From: Anthoceros angustus | Taxonomy: Eukaryota; Streptophyta; Anthocerotopsida; Anthocerotales; Anthocerotaceae | Length of the DNA stretch: 64,000 bases | Reading direction: 5' to 3' | Assembly: GCA_010909165.1 (NCBI GenBank) | Contig: VJWM01000044.1 | Location: 310,001-374,000, forward strand | Position numbers and translations under genes: made by a program | Notes under the pieces: generated by a model | The model's input: the letters and a program-made list of their open reading frames with translations, nothing else | The model's database searches: none | Told to the model about the DNA's origin: nothing | Part shown: piece after piece, positions 21,933-34,751 of the stretch | Layout of the letters: the number at the start of each line of letters is the position of its first letter | How positions within the stretch are numbered: the stretch's first letter is position 1

Positions 21933-22107
21933 GATCAAGCCACCTGAAACCCGAGCTGGACTTTTGTGGCAGGAGAGGCATTTTGTCCGGATAGGGTGGT
22001 TTTCAGTCGAGTTCTAACCATCACCTTGCAACTTTCCTCAGATAGTTCATCGAGAACTCCCGAGAATCCTTCCATTGATTTTTGTGAGCTTTTCAGACTA
22101 CCCGTAG

Positions 22108-22566
22108 ATGTAGCAAAGGGGGAGACTCCCATTGGATTTCCCAGGTGTTGGGGGCTTGCAGGTTATTGGTTATAAAGAAGCCCCGGTGCGCCCCTTTTGT
22201 TGGGGAGGCATTTTCCAGCTCATGTAAATCGGGTAAGTGCCTCTCCGGGCCCTAGAGGCCCAAGCTCATCTCACCTTATCGGTATGTGATAGCTACTCCA
22301 AGGGCTTGGGTAATTATTTCGACATCGTAATGATTCTTGAGTCACATCCGGGAATTTGGGTTGTCTCACTGAGTCCAATCGTGGAAATGCTTTCAACACT
22401 ATTCCACGACGCCCATTTTCAACGAGAATCTGGGCGGATGTAGTGCCATAGTTAATTCCTTTTGTTCGTTCTTTTTAGTTCCCGTATAACTTTATTTCAT
22501 TAGCGCATGGTCCCTTAGTGGATGCGGTCTCGCGTCGACCCGCCGGCTGTGACTAGCCAAGGATCG
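22108..22566 (+). pseudogene. LINE reverse transcriptase, 5' piece (unit 1)
   Basis: This is the unit 1 copy of the fingers/palm start of a non-LTR reverse transcriptase; the clearest reading is in units 2 and 3. Here the frame is broken but the same motifs remain, including a HDAHF block at about 22,400. It ends at ACTAGCCAAGGATC, the T-S-Q-G-D part of the RT motif, where the solo LTR is inserted. Confidence 0.65.
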
Positions 22567-23168
22567 TGTCATGTGACACTAATCTCAGCGCTTGGGTTTA
22601 GTGTTTGATTAGTGCTAATTAATCTACTTACTTATCTTTTAGTAAGTAAGAAGTATTAATTAATATAAAGTGCTTATATTAATTAAGCATTGATTAGTGT
22701 TAATTAAACATGGTTAGCAATAGCTAAGTGGATAAGCGCAAGTAATATGCTTTAGAATATTTTTTGCATATTATAGTGTATTCTTAGGATATTATCTTCC
22801 TTGCATATTATAGTGTATTCTTAGGATATTTTCGGTAGATGCTAATGCCAATAGGATATCTTATGAATATGCCAATGCCAAGGGCTAATATATATAGACC
22901 CTTTCACAGATGACAAGCTCATATTATAGCTTGTCCTCTAGATATGCAATGCAAAAGTGTTGTGATGAGGCCAAAACTATGACTGTGAGAGCGATGTGTG
23001 AGAAATTTGCGTATTGTTCTCGTGAAAAGAATGTGTTTATGCCACAACGTGCAAGCTACTCTATCCTATTGTTATTGGTTTGCACCTATATTTGCATATT
23101 AGATTTTTTTGCTTGGTTGTCTGTTGAGGAAGTGCTCATATGAATGCAAGTGCTTATCTCATGCGACA
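22567..23168 (+). mobile_element. Solo LTR inserted in the LINE RT (unit 1)
   Basis: A 602-base AT-rich insert starting TGTC and ending GACA, with GATC on both sides. It contains AATATATATAGACCC, a TATA-box context, near 22,886, and the AT-rich U3-like stretch before it. It splits the RT reading exactly between GTSQGD and PMGG. No coding region is inside. The TG...CA ends, TATA box and size fit a solo LTR; the element family is not known. Strand follows the TATA orientation. Confidence 0.6.
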
Positions 23169-24010
23169 GATCCCGTGGGGGGTACCCTCTTTACCATGGC
23201 GGACTTCATGGCTCACTCCACAGCAGTCTCCACGGAGTCGGAATGTCTCTTTCCATCAAGTGCAGATGACACTCATATCTAGGTCCGGGGGACAAGGTCA
23301 AAGAACTTTTCAAAATTTTCTCCTTAGAGTTCTCCCTCTTTGGTTTGAAAGTCAAGATTTTGAAGTGCAAGATCCGGTCCCTGTTAAGAGTTACGCTCTT
23401 TCTTCAATATCCCGAGGAGCATATTGATTTTCGCAGGGACTCCGCATTTTAGAGGTCCCGGTGGGGCCCTCGGATTTTATTCAAGATTACATGGACACTG
23501 TTATGAAGAAGAATTTGGCTCACGACGGCAACCTCTCTCTATAAGAGGACCCACAGGTGGTGTTTGGTATCTTCTTTTCCAACTTCGCATGTCGCCTGAA
23601 GTACCTTCTCCGAACGGTGCCTCTCTCTTTGGCTTTTGTATCTAGCCTGAAGGATTTCAACAAGTAGATCATACAAGTGTTGGAGGACATAATCGGCCCA
23701 GATACCTTTCAATGGTAGCGGGATCTTGCAGTGTTGGCGTCCACCTTTGTTTTGGTGGCACAAGTCCACGCCACCCAGAGGCCTCGGCTTTGCCAGCCTT
23801 CTATGTACTGCAAGCTCTCTCTGCCCCTATCTTGGCTTCTCGCTTCCATATCAGGGATTTTTGCATCTTGAAGGGTTTCGTCTCAAGCGTTGAGGAAAGG
23901 GCCCTTCCCCCTCCAGGTGTTCTTAAGGTTGGCTAGGGGCCTCTTATCCACAAAGGCCAAGGATGCCTCTCTCCCTCATTCCTCGGGGACGGTATAAGAG
24001 GGCTTCAAGC
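23169..24010 (+). pseudogene. LINE reverse transcriptase, 3' piece (unit 1)
   Basis: Continues the RT after the solo LTR: GGTACC...MADFMA, then the ADD-box region (here frameshifted), then FIQDYMDTVMKKNLAH and, near 23,820-23,900, ILASRFHIRDFCILKGFVSS. The frame is interrupted by several stops. The copy in unit 2 is the best reading. Confidence 0.6.
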
Positions 24011-24269
24011 CTATCTCTAGGAGAAGCAGTATGGGTAGGCGCATCAAGCTTTTCTTCTGGATTCCTCCATTCCTCGACTTGCAAGAGCTCGCCTTCGTTC
24101 TTGCTCGGTAAAGGGAGCAGTTCACAGTTTCACCCAACCTTGCATCCGTGCCTTCGGTGCAGGCACTTTTTTCTCTGCGATGAGGTTTTGCCTGGGGCTT
24201 ATCCAATCTCTGGCCTGTTCTCTTACATCGTTCGTTTCCCCCTCTCTCACATCCCCCCCAACCACCACA

Positions 24270-24770
24270 TCAGAAGGAACCTCAAATTGAGATACCTTCA
24301 TCACTTGGTCTCCTCTCTCTTCTGCCCCTCTTCTCACGCCCAGACTCCGTTTTTACAAGGAGGAGTTTCGTTTCAATCTCCCCTTTGGCTTCCCTGCCCT
24401 GTCACACTATCTTAGTTCTCCCCTCTCCTTTAAACTCTGTACACTCATTGGTCAATTCCGAGTTATCTCCCATCACCTTTAGATCGAAACCGACCGCTAG
24501 CTCAAGCCCGCGCCTCCTCAAGAAGAATGGATTTGCAAGCTCTGTTCCTTGGGCCCTGAATGTGAATCACATTTTTTCTTCTATTGTCTCGCCTATGCTG
24601 ATATTCGGGCTCTTTTCAAGTGTGCTGATTTTTCCTTGTGCAAATTCTTCTCTTTTCACATTCCTTAGCTCTCTGGACTCTGTCTCTATGAGCTTTTTGA
24701 CCGTCGGCAAGCTTTGCTTGACTCCTTATAGGTTTCACCTCCTTTTTCCCTCTTTTTCCTCCTTTTAATC
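24270..24770 (+). pseudogene. LINE C-terminal zinc-binding tail (unit 1)
   Basis: The plus strand reads SFKLCTLIGQFRV, then an in-frame stop, then ICKLCSLGPECESHFFF and YCLAYADIR. The C-x2-C ... H-x4-C spacing is that of the zinc-binding domain at the end of many LINE polyproteins. Following residues (CLYELFDRRQAL) also fit. In this unit it follows the RT piece after a 1.3-kb deletion relative to units 2 and 3. Confidence 0.65.
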
Positions 24771-24893
24771 ATCTCAAATATTTACTGTCTTTTTATTTCA
24801 GATGTACATATGTGTACTCGCTTTTTCCCCTCTTTTGCCCTATACTATCTTCGTCCCATGATGGTCCTTCCATCCTTAGCGGATATAAATAAA

Positions 24894-24940
24894 GCTGTTG
24901 TTGGCAAAGCGGAAGCGTGGTGGGCCCATAACCCATAGGT
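24894..24940 (+). tRNA. tRNA-iMet-like 5' half (unit 1, copy A)
   Basis: GGCAAAGCGGAAGCGTGG followed by TGGGCCCATAACCCATAGG matches the D arm and anticodon arm (CAT anticodon) of plant initiator tRNA-Met. The TψC arm and acceptor end are missing, so it is a truncated, non-functional copy. Confidence 0.7.
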
Positions 24941-25630
24941 TAACAGCGTCTGTGCAGAAATGGGTTTCTCCTGTCAAAAGAGGTTTTGGAAAAAATCCCA
25001 ACCCTATTTCGCCGGAAACTGAAGTTGGTTTGGTTTTTGTTGGTTTTTGTAGGTGTTCATCCATCGGTTTCGGGCATTCTACTCGGCACCACTTCTGTCA
25101 GTCATTTACATGCTGGCGCAGTCCTCGAGTTCATGGCGATTTAGGCGGTGTGATGAAGGGCTAGTGACCTCATTGTTCCATAATTTCGTCATGTCCGTAG
25201 TTTTTGCATTTTGTGTGGTTCTGCATGTTTTTGTATACCCGGGGGGCCTAGACGCGCATAAGTGAGTGCCTAAACAACGCTATGCACAATTTTTTGCACG
25301 TATTGTGCTAAAAGAACGCAAAAAATGATCTTCTAATGGGGAAACATGTCCTTTCGGAGCCCTAAGGATGTGTCGGAATTCCCGACAAAATAACAAGTAG
25401 CACACATCGGCGGAGGTTCACCTAGAACGCTCTCATATATCTATCTTATGCCCTAATGCGACGAAGAACACCCTCTCCCCTTTTTATCCTTTACGGTGTT
25501 TCCATCTCTTTCGACCGTGACCTAATACCGGGTTATCATCAAACATGCCAGGGGGGCTTAGCTGGGTGAACAAGTGCTGCACCAAGGGGCAAGGGGGCCC
25601 GGGTGCGCGCATCCGAGGTCAAGAAGGGCC

Positions 25631-25664
25631 TAGGAGCATGAACCCATTTGGTTCATGCCTCCTA
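25631..25664. repeat. Hairpin 1 (unit 1)
   Basis: Inverted repeat TAGGAGCATGAACC ... GGTTCATGCCTCCTA around a five-base loop. It is conserved in the other units at 39,576-39,610 and 53,859-53,892. Confidence 0.7.
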
Positions 25665-26131
25665 ATGCATTCTCAGACGGTTCATCCAAAGAAAAAGAGA
25701 AATCTAAAAATCCCAAAAGAATCCCAAAAGTCCAATTTTTGAGCGCGACTTGCCTAAAATTTTTGACAATTTTTAAATTTTTGGTATTTTTGATATTTTG
25801 TTATTTTAAAGGGTTCCTTCGACGCTTTTCAACCTTTTTGTGCACCTCCCTAATGTGGATATGTTCTTATCTTTACTTAGCCCTCATCTTTTTCTAGTGG
25901 TTAAAACTTTGAACTAGTAGTGAGAACCTTTTGCATCTTTTGAATCTTGAGACGTTTGGCATGGGCCCAGCTCCAAGTGCAAACCATGCCACTCTCATTC
26001 TTGCACTGCACGTGGATCAAGAGCATCAGGTGAATGAAGATATTATTGTCCCAATGTCTAAGAAACAAAGTCCAGTAAAATTCTCAAAGCGAGAGTATAG
26101 TCTTAGGATTGATTGGTATGAATGAAAGGTT

Positions 26132-26229
26132 GGTGCGCAAACAAGTTTGCGCACCAAAATTACGGCAAGCTCTAAAAATTCTAATCGTTTGTATACGTCC
26201 AACACTTGGCAATGATTGCCAGGTGTTGG
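26132..26229. repeat. Hairpin pair (unit 1)
   Basis: Two inverted repeats lie close together. The first, at 26,132-26,155, is GGTGCGCAAAC/GTTTGCGCACC, perfect with a two-base loop. The second, at 26,199-26,229, is CCAACACTTGGCAA/TTGCCAGGTGTTGG, one mismatch, with a three-base loop. Their counterparts are 40,075-40,168 (second stem perfect) and 54,389-54,471 (decayed). Confidence 0.7.
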
Positions 26230-26476
26230 AGCTTGTTTAGATGTAAGTGCGCGCATAAGTTTGCGCACGAATTCTGTATCTAGTTTGAAAGAAAAAGCTG
26301 AACGAGAATGAGGCTTTAAGTTTTTGCCACGTACTAGCAATCTACAATCTGAAATAACGTGTATCAAAACAATTATTCAAAAGGTTGTTGGGTGACATGT
26401 TTGCAGAGAAATACCAAAAAGGCTGATTATACTGCGGATTTCAAGGGGTTTAAGGAAAAACCCCTTTCTACACAGA

Positions 26477-26524
26477 TGCTGTTGGTTGGCAAAGCGGAAG
26501 CGTGGTAGGCATATAACCCATAGG
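26477..26524 (+). tRNA. tRNA-iMet-like 5' half (unit 1, copy B)
   Basis: Same D arm and A box as copy A, with an altered anticodon stem (GTAGGCATATAACCCAT). It is truncated and immediately followed by copy C, a tandem arrangement. Confidence 0.65.
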
Positions 26525-26600
26525 ATGATGTTGGTTGGCAAAGCGGAAGCGTGGTAGGCACATAACCCATAAGTCCGTGGATCGAAACGAGGCTTTGATA
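26525..26600 (+). tRNA. tRNA-iMet-derived full-length pseudogene or SINE head (unit 1, copy C)
   Basis: About 75 bases: A box TGGCAAAGCGG, anticodon arm, then GGATCGAAACG (B box) and GAGGCTTTGATA at the acceptor 3' side. The initiator-specific GGATCGAAAC is kept. The 5' acceptor strand does not pair with the 3' strand, so a mature tRNA is unlikely; the intact A and B boxes could still serve as a pol III promoter. Confidence 0.65.
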
Positions 26601-27030
26601 TTTTGATATAGTAGTTAAAGTTTTTAATAAGCTTTAAGTCTATATGAAAAAGACTACATGCAAGAATGATAGTTAAAGATTACATGCAGAAAGTAGTTAA
26701 CTTTTTAAGTAGCTTTAAGTATACATGAAAAATACTACATGCGAGAATGATGGTTAAAGATTACATGCCGTGCATTTATGGCTGGACTTTTCGACCATCC
26801 GATCATTTCTTCTCATGAAAAACATGCAAGGTGATACTCGAGTCTATGGCTCGACAATGGAAGCGAGCTGATTTCTTCTCATGAAAAATATACAAGACCA
26901 CCAGTTTAGCCAAATAGTAAGCTCTGCAAAACTAGACACACTGCAAAGTTTGCTATCCACGCACATTGCAAAGTTTGCTATCAATTTCTACCTTGTTATC
27001 TAGGCATAGTGCAAAGTTTGCTATCAACAA
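26600..27030. repeat. Direct-repeat region with GCAAAGTTTGC palindromes (unit 1)
   Basis: An imperfect ~100-base direct repeat (CTTTAAGTNTATATGAAAAA..., GATGGTTAAAGATTACATGC) is followed by repeats of the near-palindrome GCAAAGTTTGCTATC at about 26,943, 26,969 and 27,011. No coding signal. The region continues to about 27,400 with a related GGATGATAGGTGGAGTCTA motif. Confidence 0.75.
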
Positions 27031-27479
27031 GGTAGAAGTAGTTAGAGACTGTGACTCCAATTCCAACTCAGAATATGGTGTGGTTCAAATTTCAGATGCC
27101 CATAATGGAAGGGAACAATTACGTGCAAGGATGATAGGTGGAGTCTATGGCTGGGCTTTCCATAATAAAAAGGGTGAGAGTCATAGGGTCACTTGTTCTG
27201 GAAACTGGTTCGGGCCGGATTCGTGAACAACGGAACGCGAGAACCCTACACTCTAACGCGTGTGCCGCCAGGCAGCATCCTGTGTGGGGATCCATTTTCA
27301 GCTAATGAAGCATGTACAAGCAGATACAGTCAAGTTAAAAAGAATACATGCCGCAAAGTCATTTTGCCGTGAAACTTTCCTACGGAGGAAAAAAAAACAC
27401 AATTTACAGACAAATAGAAGAAGAGGGATTTGATTTAAGTCCACTAAGGACGGACTTCGTCATGAGACCTGGTACTTAA

Positions 27480-29790
27480 CAACTTGTACCATGGTGTGCC
27501 TAAGCTACTTGCACCAAGGGCATCCACTCCCTTTAGGCACCCCATCTAAATACCGATCTAAGCTAGCATGCTTAATCACAGCGTTCTTATCAATTTGTGT
27601 GCATTTGGCGTTCTTATAAATACTCCAGCCAAGTTCCTCTTGGTAAAAGGCAAGATACTGTTGCTCCACAACAATATGGGACCCTTAGAGACACCGACTC
27701 CAAATCCAGCTGAGAATATCAAAAGTGGAGTCCAGAAGACCATCGGCTGAGCCACCTATCTGCTCTTAAGCTTGTTAGCCTGCAAGTCCTGCAAGAAATT
27801 GTACAGGTTAATAAAGTTTCAGCCTAGGTACAAGTCCCCGTTGTGGGAGAACCTGGCTGAATTTCAAGCGAATTACCTTTAAGGTACTTTTCCAAGATGC
27901 AAGTCTTAGGTCGACTTCGAAGGATGCCGAGCCCTCTGAGCTAGCAGCTTGGACAAACCTCAAACTATGCCTCGCTCAAAAATCTGGTTTTTCTGCGTGT
28001 TCTCACGCGTCTCTCAACCAAAGCTGAGTCCCCTGACTCTGCACCTGAAAGAGGCTAGCCCACCGGATGCCCAGTTCTGTACTAGGGTCTACGATAGCCC
28101 TTTGACAGTGTCTTCAGCTGTCCTTCGTTCATCTTCCTGTCAAACGAGGGCTTCAGACTGATGGAAAATGGTGGCCCAGTGCACTCACTACTTCCTATTG
28201 GACCCCTCTTTGCGTACACATATCAAACGAGTCTGTGTATTTCAGGAGGGAGGATGCACTTACCGAGATCGAGTCGTCTCCCTCCACCACCTCGGTGGAA
28301 AGCATAAGTCTCAGGTCCCATTCCGTGGCCCGAGATAGATCAGTAACCAGGTACCTGACCGGACGTCTCCTAAACTGCCAGAGTGCCAAGAGCATCAGCA
28401 AAGAGCTCTGCAATCCTACTAGGCGGACGAGACCATATGTTTTGAACACTGTAGATCATGAGAGTGTGCATTGTGTCAAGTGTAGACCTTGTCGATGGTC
28501 AAGGACTCGCCATGGGCCTTGCACTGGACCAAGAGAGGATGTCCAATTCCTTTTCGTAATCTGCAGGCCGACAATGTTGTGTCAGGGGTGACCATCGAGT
28601 TCAAGGTACCAGCTTCAGACACATTGTTACAGTATAATGTATACACCGGAGGAAGAAAGATACGAGTCACCTCTATGATGATAACTTCCTTCTCAACCGT
28701 GGGCTGCTTGTCCTCCTGAGATCGACAGGCAACCTCTTTCAGCCTGTCGAAATAATGTCGAGGAGTTTTGTGTCCAAAACTTTGAAGGTCGTGCAGGCCA
28801 ACGTTTTGGGCGACCCTCTCAAACTCCTCTTCAAGTTCAGTAAACGAGAAGGAAGGCAGACTTTCCAGTGTTTTTGGTCCCCTGCACAGGCGCGAGGGAG
28901 CACTGAGCTTCAAATTGCAGGGACAATGCAAAGTTTCAAAACTTTTGTGCATAACTCAAAAATGGGGCGTGAGCAGTGACGTCGATACTCCACGCGAGGG
29001 TAAAAGATCAATCGCCCAAAGCGCAGCCACAACAAAGGTCTCAGACGTCGGCCCGTCCGAGAGTCACTCGTGTCCGCACACGAGCTGGCAAACTCTTCGA
29101 GAGCTGCCTTCAAGTCCTGCTCCAGCTTGGACCGCAGTCGAAGGCCTTGAAGCGAGTGCAGCCTGATCCCGCAACCCCTGAGCCAAAGCTGGCGACGAGG
29201 CCGAAACCCAGGTTTAATTACAAGCCAGAAATCAATACGTGGATTGCAGATGCCATGATCAACCACAAGCTTTGCAAGCGTGGAACATGAACTGACAGAT
29301 ACCTCCATGAAATTCCTTCTGCTGAGCCAGAGCCGGAGCCGTAACCACGCTGAGCCGGCAGCAGCTGTCGTCATCGACGCGGAATCGAAGGGACTGGTCC
29401 ATCGGGGACAACATGTAAAGCTTGTTTATTGCGTTTGCAGAGTAGTTCAGCATCATCCCAATCCAAGGACGGAGAGGTCGTTCGTGGGACATCTGGAAAA
29501 GCTGGGCCGGTGGCAGATTGTGGCGCATCTTTTCGCAGATGTGGGGAATGTATTTCCCATGCTAAGACTAGTCACTACAAAATCAAGGCTATGGACCTGG
29601 TCTTCGCCTGTCTCATGGAAACAAGTTGCCCTTTCCAGGGTTCTCTCAATGCCAGGTGAACGCTGCCGGATTCCTGAGAGAGAGCCAGAACGCTACGCTC
29701 CCGGACTTGTGAGAGTAAGAACCGGAACCTTCCGGATTTGAGAGAGCTGCGGATCGCCAGGCTTTACGGCTTCTATTGACGAGGCGCGTC
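27480..29790. other. Unrecognised conserved block (unit 1)
   Basis: About 2.3 kb of mixed-GC sequence kept in all three units, with long open stretches on both strands. Minus-strand examples: 28,476-28,952, with helical LPSFSFTELEEEFERVAQNV and DRLKEVACRSQEDKQPTVEK; 28,195-28,449, with a hydrophobic LVGLQSSLLMLLALW; and 28,910-29,374. A plus-strand example is 28,489-28,719 (SGVTIEFKVPASDTLLQYNV). It could be exons of a multi-exon gene; minus is slightly favoured because the helical pieces follow one another. I recognise no family, and splice sites could not be settled. Confidence 0.35.
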
Positions 29791-30092
29791 GGGCACTAAT
29801 GATCAGATCTGTACATCCCCAACCGTGAGTTCGAGCGTGTTTAGGTAATTAACATAAAGCCAGTCGTCCCCTGTTGCCCGACTCCCTAGTGTAGGTACCT
29901 ACTCTCATCGGGTACTTCCCGCTTCACGCTCCGATAATTCAAATTGAATTCGCATTCACGGTCCGGCGACAGAAGCTAACCGCCACCTCTGCCAGACTCC
30001 AGCAACAGCCCCGCGAATTTATCCAGCCGTACTACGGTGGCTTACAATGATCCAACATGAAAGTTTGAGAGATCAGGTTTATCACCTAATAC

Positions 30093-30611
30093 AGTCCACC
30101 CCCTAATTGGGACTGGTTCGGAGTGCCTTTAGAGGTCCCATTAAGGGAGGTGTCCCGATTATATTTTCCTATTTAAAAATAATAAAATATTTTAAATTTT
30201 AAAAAAATAAAAAATACCCAAAAAAGAAAATTTTAAATTTTGATTGATAGGTTTCACTAAAAATAACTTTTACCACTTCTCTATATAGTTGTTTGAAAGC
30301 TAGCGCTCTCTAAGCAACATCAAAAACCTCTACCTACCATAAAGGAAAAAGCTTAGCTTAAGAGTCTTCAATCACACCTTAAAGTCTATTGTGCTTTGAA
30401 ATAATCGATTTTTTCTTTCATTTTTATTTTTATAGTAAAAAATTAGAAATCCCATTTAGGGAGAAACTAACATGAATGTATGTTTCAAAATGTCCCAATT
30501 ATCATTTAGGAAAAGTCCCATTTATTACATTGTAAACTAAAAGGAGTAGGATGGGAGGTCCCATTTAGAGAGGAATCCCATTTATAGAGTTCCCAATTAG
30601 GGGGCCGACTG
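30093..30611. mobile_element. TA-flanked MITE (unit 1)
   Basis: A 519-base element bounded by TA on both sides. The termini are inverted: left CAGTCCACCCCCTAATTGGG, right the complement of CAGTCGGCCCCCTAATTGGG, so 18 of 20 bases match. The interior is AT-rich and has several GTCCCATTTA(G) repeats but no ORF. The TA target, CAGTC start and short size fit a non-autonomous Tc1/mariner-pogo type element. Copies sit at the same place in units 2 and 3. Confidence 0.8.
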
Positions 30612-31169
30612 TATGTATCTGGCTTCAAACCTTGCAGAACAAAATCCTTTCGCACTTGATATCCAGCAAAGCCAACGATGAGGAACTCACACTAATCCGT
30701 GACATGGATGAAAATTAGGGCAAGCAAGTTGTAAGGGCAGCACGCAATGCAGAGAAACAACGTCTGCCCGCTTTTCTGAGGTTTATCATACTGGTGAGTG
30801 AGAAACAATGATACCGATGAACAAGTGAGGCTGTTAAACCTGATCTCTAAAATGCTGAAACAGTGACACTGATGCACAGGTGAGAGTGGTAGACCTGATT
30901 TCACTCATCAGTGTCAAAAGTTTAGACATCAGGCTTATCGTACTGATGAGTGAGATGAGGTTTACTAGTCTCACAGTTGTTGCACCTAGGATGTCAAGGA
31001 CAGTGATGAAAATAGCTGTGCCCTGTTGGCATCGGTAGATGAACACTTAAGGAATTGGAAAAAGATTGAAGTAAATTCTACCTGTCCACCTTACTTACAA
31101 TGAGGCAGCCTGCTGAACAAGATGTCTTTCTAAACTTGTGACCTGTCCGCGGCAACAGCACTTCTAGCT

Positions 31170-31867
31170 TGAACTAACCTTCAGATCTTGAAAGACCTGC
31201 AAAACAGATGGGACAGTTCCATGTCCTGTGTGTTATTGCTGAACACCTTGCTACAGCTTGACCGCAACACACCGGATTGCCATATGCATGTGACCATCAG
31301 TAAGCTCAGTCTGTCCGTTGAGGAACGCATTCCATGTTGCCACGATTGCAGCTCTCCCACACTCACACAAGCATGAAAAGGAGACACAGATGTTGCCCTC
31401 CAGTTGCATACTTTGTTTTCTGACCAACTCCTACCGTTGATACTTCCTTGCTTTCTCCCTCACATGGTTTATAATCTTGATCATGTTCTCTGCTTCATCT
31501 AATTGCCCTGTACGCCCAAGGAGATCCATCATGCAATCGCAATGCTCATTAGTAGGTTGATGCTGCATGCGGTTCAACCATGGAATCATAGCCAAGCTGT
31601 TAAATATCCGGCATGCATTTTCCAGTTCGCCACATTTGGCATATATGACCACCAGGCAAAATATTGCCCAACAGTATAGTGTTTGGCAACTGTCCTCCTC
31701 CCACAGGCTGAAACTATGCAGCTGCCTGTCCTTCTGTAAGGCACCAGCGCTTGTTTGTACAGGCCTTCATAGTACATGACGATCCATTTAGCAGGATCCA
31801 GACAAATGTTCTCCGCAAGTACTCTCCCTTCTGGCTTGCAGCGCTTATTCTTTTGATGAGGAAGCAA
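31170..31867 (-). pseudogene. PPR-protein remnant (unit 1)
   Basis: The minus strand reads VIYAKCGELENACRIFNSL and, after a short gap, EHCDCMMDLLGRTGQLDEAE. These correspond to two pentatricopeptide repeats of the plant PLS/DYW organelle RNA-editing type (compare the usual YAKCG...A..VF and Y.CMVDLLGRAG.L.EA). Upstream minus-strand frames (31,586-31,867) and downstream ones (31,181-31,387) are fragmentary. No DYW motif or transit peptide is seen. It is a broken gene fragment in tail-to-head order with the GH9 gene on the same strand. Confidence 0.7.
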
Positions 31868-31869
31868 TA

Positions 31870-32300
31870 AAACTTCCAGAGAAAACAGAGTCTGCTAGCC
31901 TAGTAGGCTGCCTTGAATAACAGTATGCAGTTTTCCTTTAGTTTCCACGGTGTTCAGTGCTATGGGCTGAGTGCACTTTTTAGCTGCACCTTGGGGACCA
32001 AACGTTCAGGACGGTGGGGCAGCCTCATGAACCTCCCCATCCGACACACTTATGGAGTAGTTACGAGCTTCAAGTTAGTGCACAGGGGATCAAAATTGCA
32101 CACACCTTGCGATGTGCAGTGTCCAGAGTACGATCAAGAGGATAGATTAGTATCAAGAATGAATTGGTACAGCCTCAGGTATACCATGGTTATGAACGTG
32201 TTTACATATAAGGGCAGCACAGGGGGCAATCCATCCATGAATGGGCCAGGTGCGCTCCGGCCACAGCTCTACCTATCTAATGCTGCTACTGGGTTTCAAG
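31870..32300. other. Spacer between PPR remnant and GH9 gene (unit 1)
   Basis: No convincing gene. A 130-codon plus-strand open stretch (31,913-32,305) lies antisense to the likely 3' region of the GH9 gene and resembles nothing known. The same spacer occurs in units 2 and 3. Confidence 0.4.
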
Positions 32301-32372
32301 ACTAAGCATTACAGATATGGTACAAGCGAGTAGAGAAACGACTCCAAGATGTGAAGCAAGGGCAGCCTGGCA

Positions 32373-34095
<1,723 letters not shown>

Positions 34096-34751
34096 GCTTC
34101 AGCGAGCGCTGCAAAGCTGCTGCAGATGGAAACCAGGTCTGAGCTGTTGAGGAAGAAGATGGCGGAGAGATGAGCAGAATGCAATGCAAGAAACGTGGTG
34201 GAGGATGCCATTTATTGCAGCTGCAGGGGGAATGCGCCTGCTGCGTGTTGATGGAAGCCGCAAATGCGCCTGGCGTTCGCCTCGGTGCTCAGGACTGGGA
34301 TCTGAGCCACAGTTCATGGCGCCTTCTCCCGACCGTGAAAGCCGCTGGTGTGTCCCTTCACCCGTAACTCCGGTACCCGCTGTTGCGGCAGTTGCGGGGG
34401 ACCAAACTGGTTTCCACAACCTGTATGCTGAAGGCCGCTGATGTTAGATTCAGGGCAGCCCGTTTTCACTGGCATCGGACCGGCGACATCGCAGTCCAAG
34501 TGCGACAGAAGTCTATCAAGAATTATTGGTCGTTTGCCACTTGCGAAAGACCTCAATTCTAGGACATATTACTTTTATACGTAGTTTGAAGTACACATAA
34601 ATATATGGGAGAAATTATATGCAAGGATGAAGGCTAAAGTTTATGCCTGGACTTTTGATGATAAAAGGGTGGAAGTGGTGTCCCCATTGGAGATCTATTT
34701 TTGCTAATGAAGCATGTACAACAAGATAAAGTTCATTAAGCGTGCAAATGT
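34096..34751. other. GH9 upstream region and unit boundary (unit 1)
   Basis: Upstream of the GH9 start; it would hold its promoter and 5' UTR. No clear TATA box at a usual distance was found. From 34,560 it becomes AT-rich and contains ATGAAGCATGTACAACAAGATAAAG-like sequence related to 27,300. It ends at the start of unit 2. Confidence 0.4.

Noticed and set aside
22567-23168. Gene promoter for a downstream host gene
   Set aside because: The TATA context lies in an insert with LTR-like ends that splits an RT frame; no host gene follows it.
24894-24940. Functional tRNA gene
   Set aside because: The TψC arm and acceptor stem are absent, and even the full-length copies have unpaired acceptor ends.
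26600-27030. Spaced GCAAAGTTTGC repeats as a CRISPR array
   Set aside because: Only three or four 15-base repeats with uneven, repeat-like spacers in plant nuclear DNA; no cas genes.
28489-28719. Plus-strand ORF as a Sec24-like fragment
   Set aside because: A short GRKIRVTS phrase resembles RRIRVHT of Sec24 but nothing else fits, so no function was assigned.
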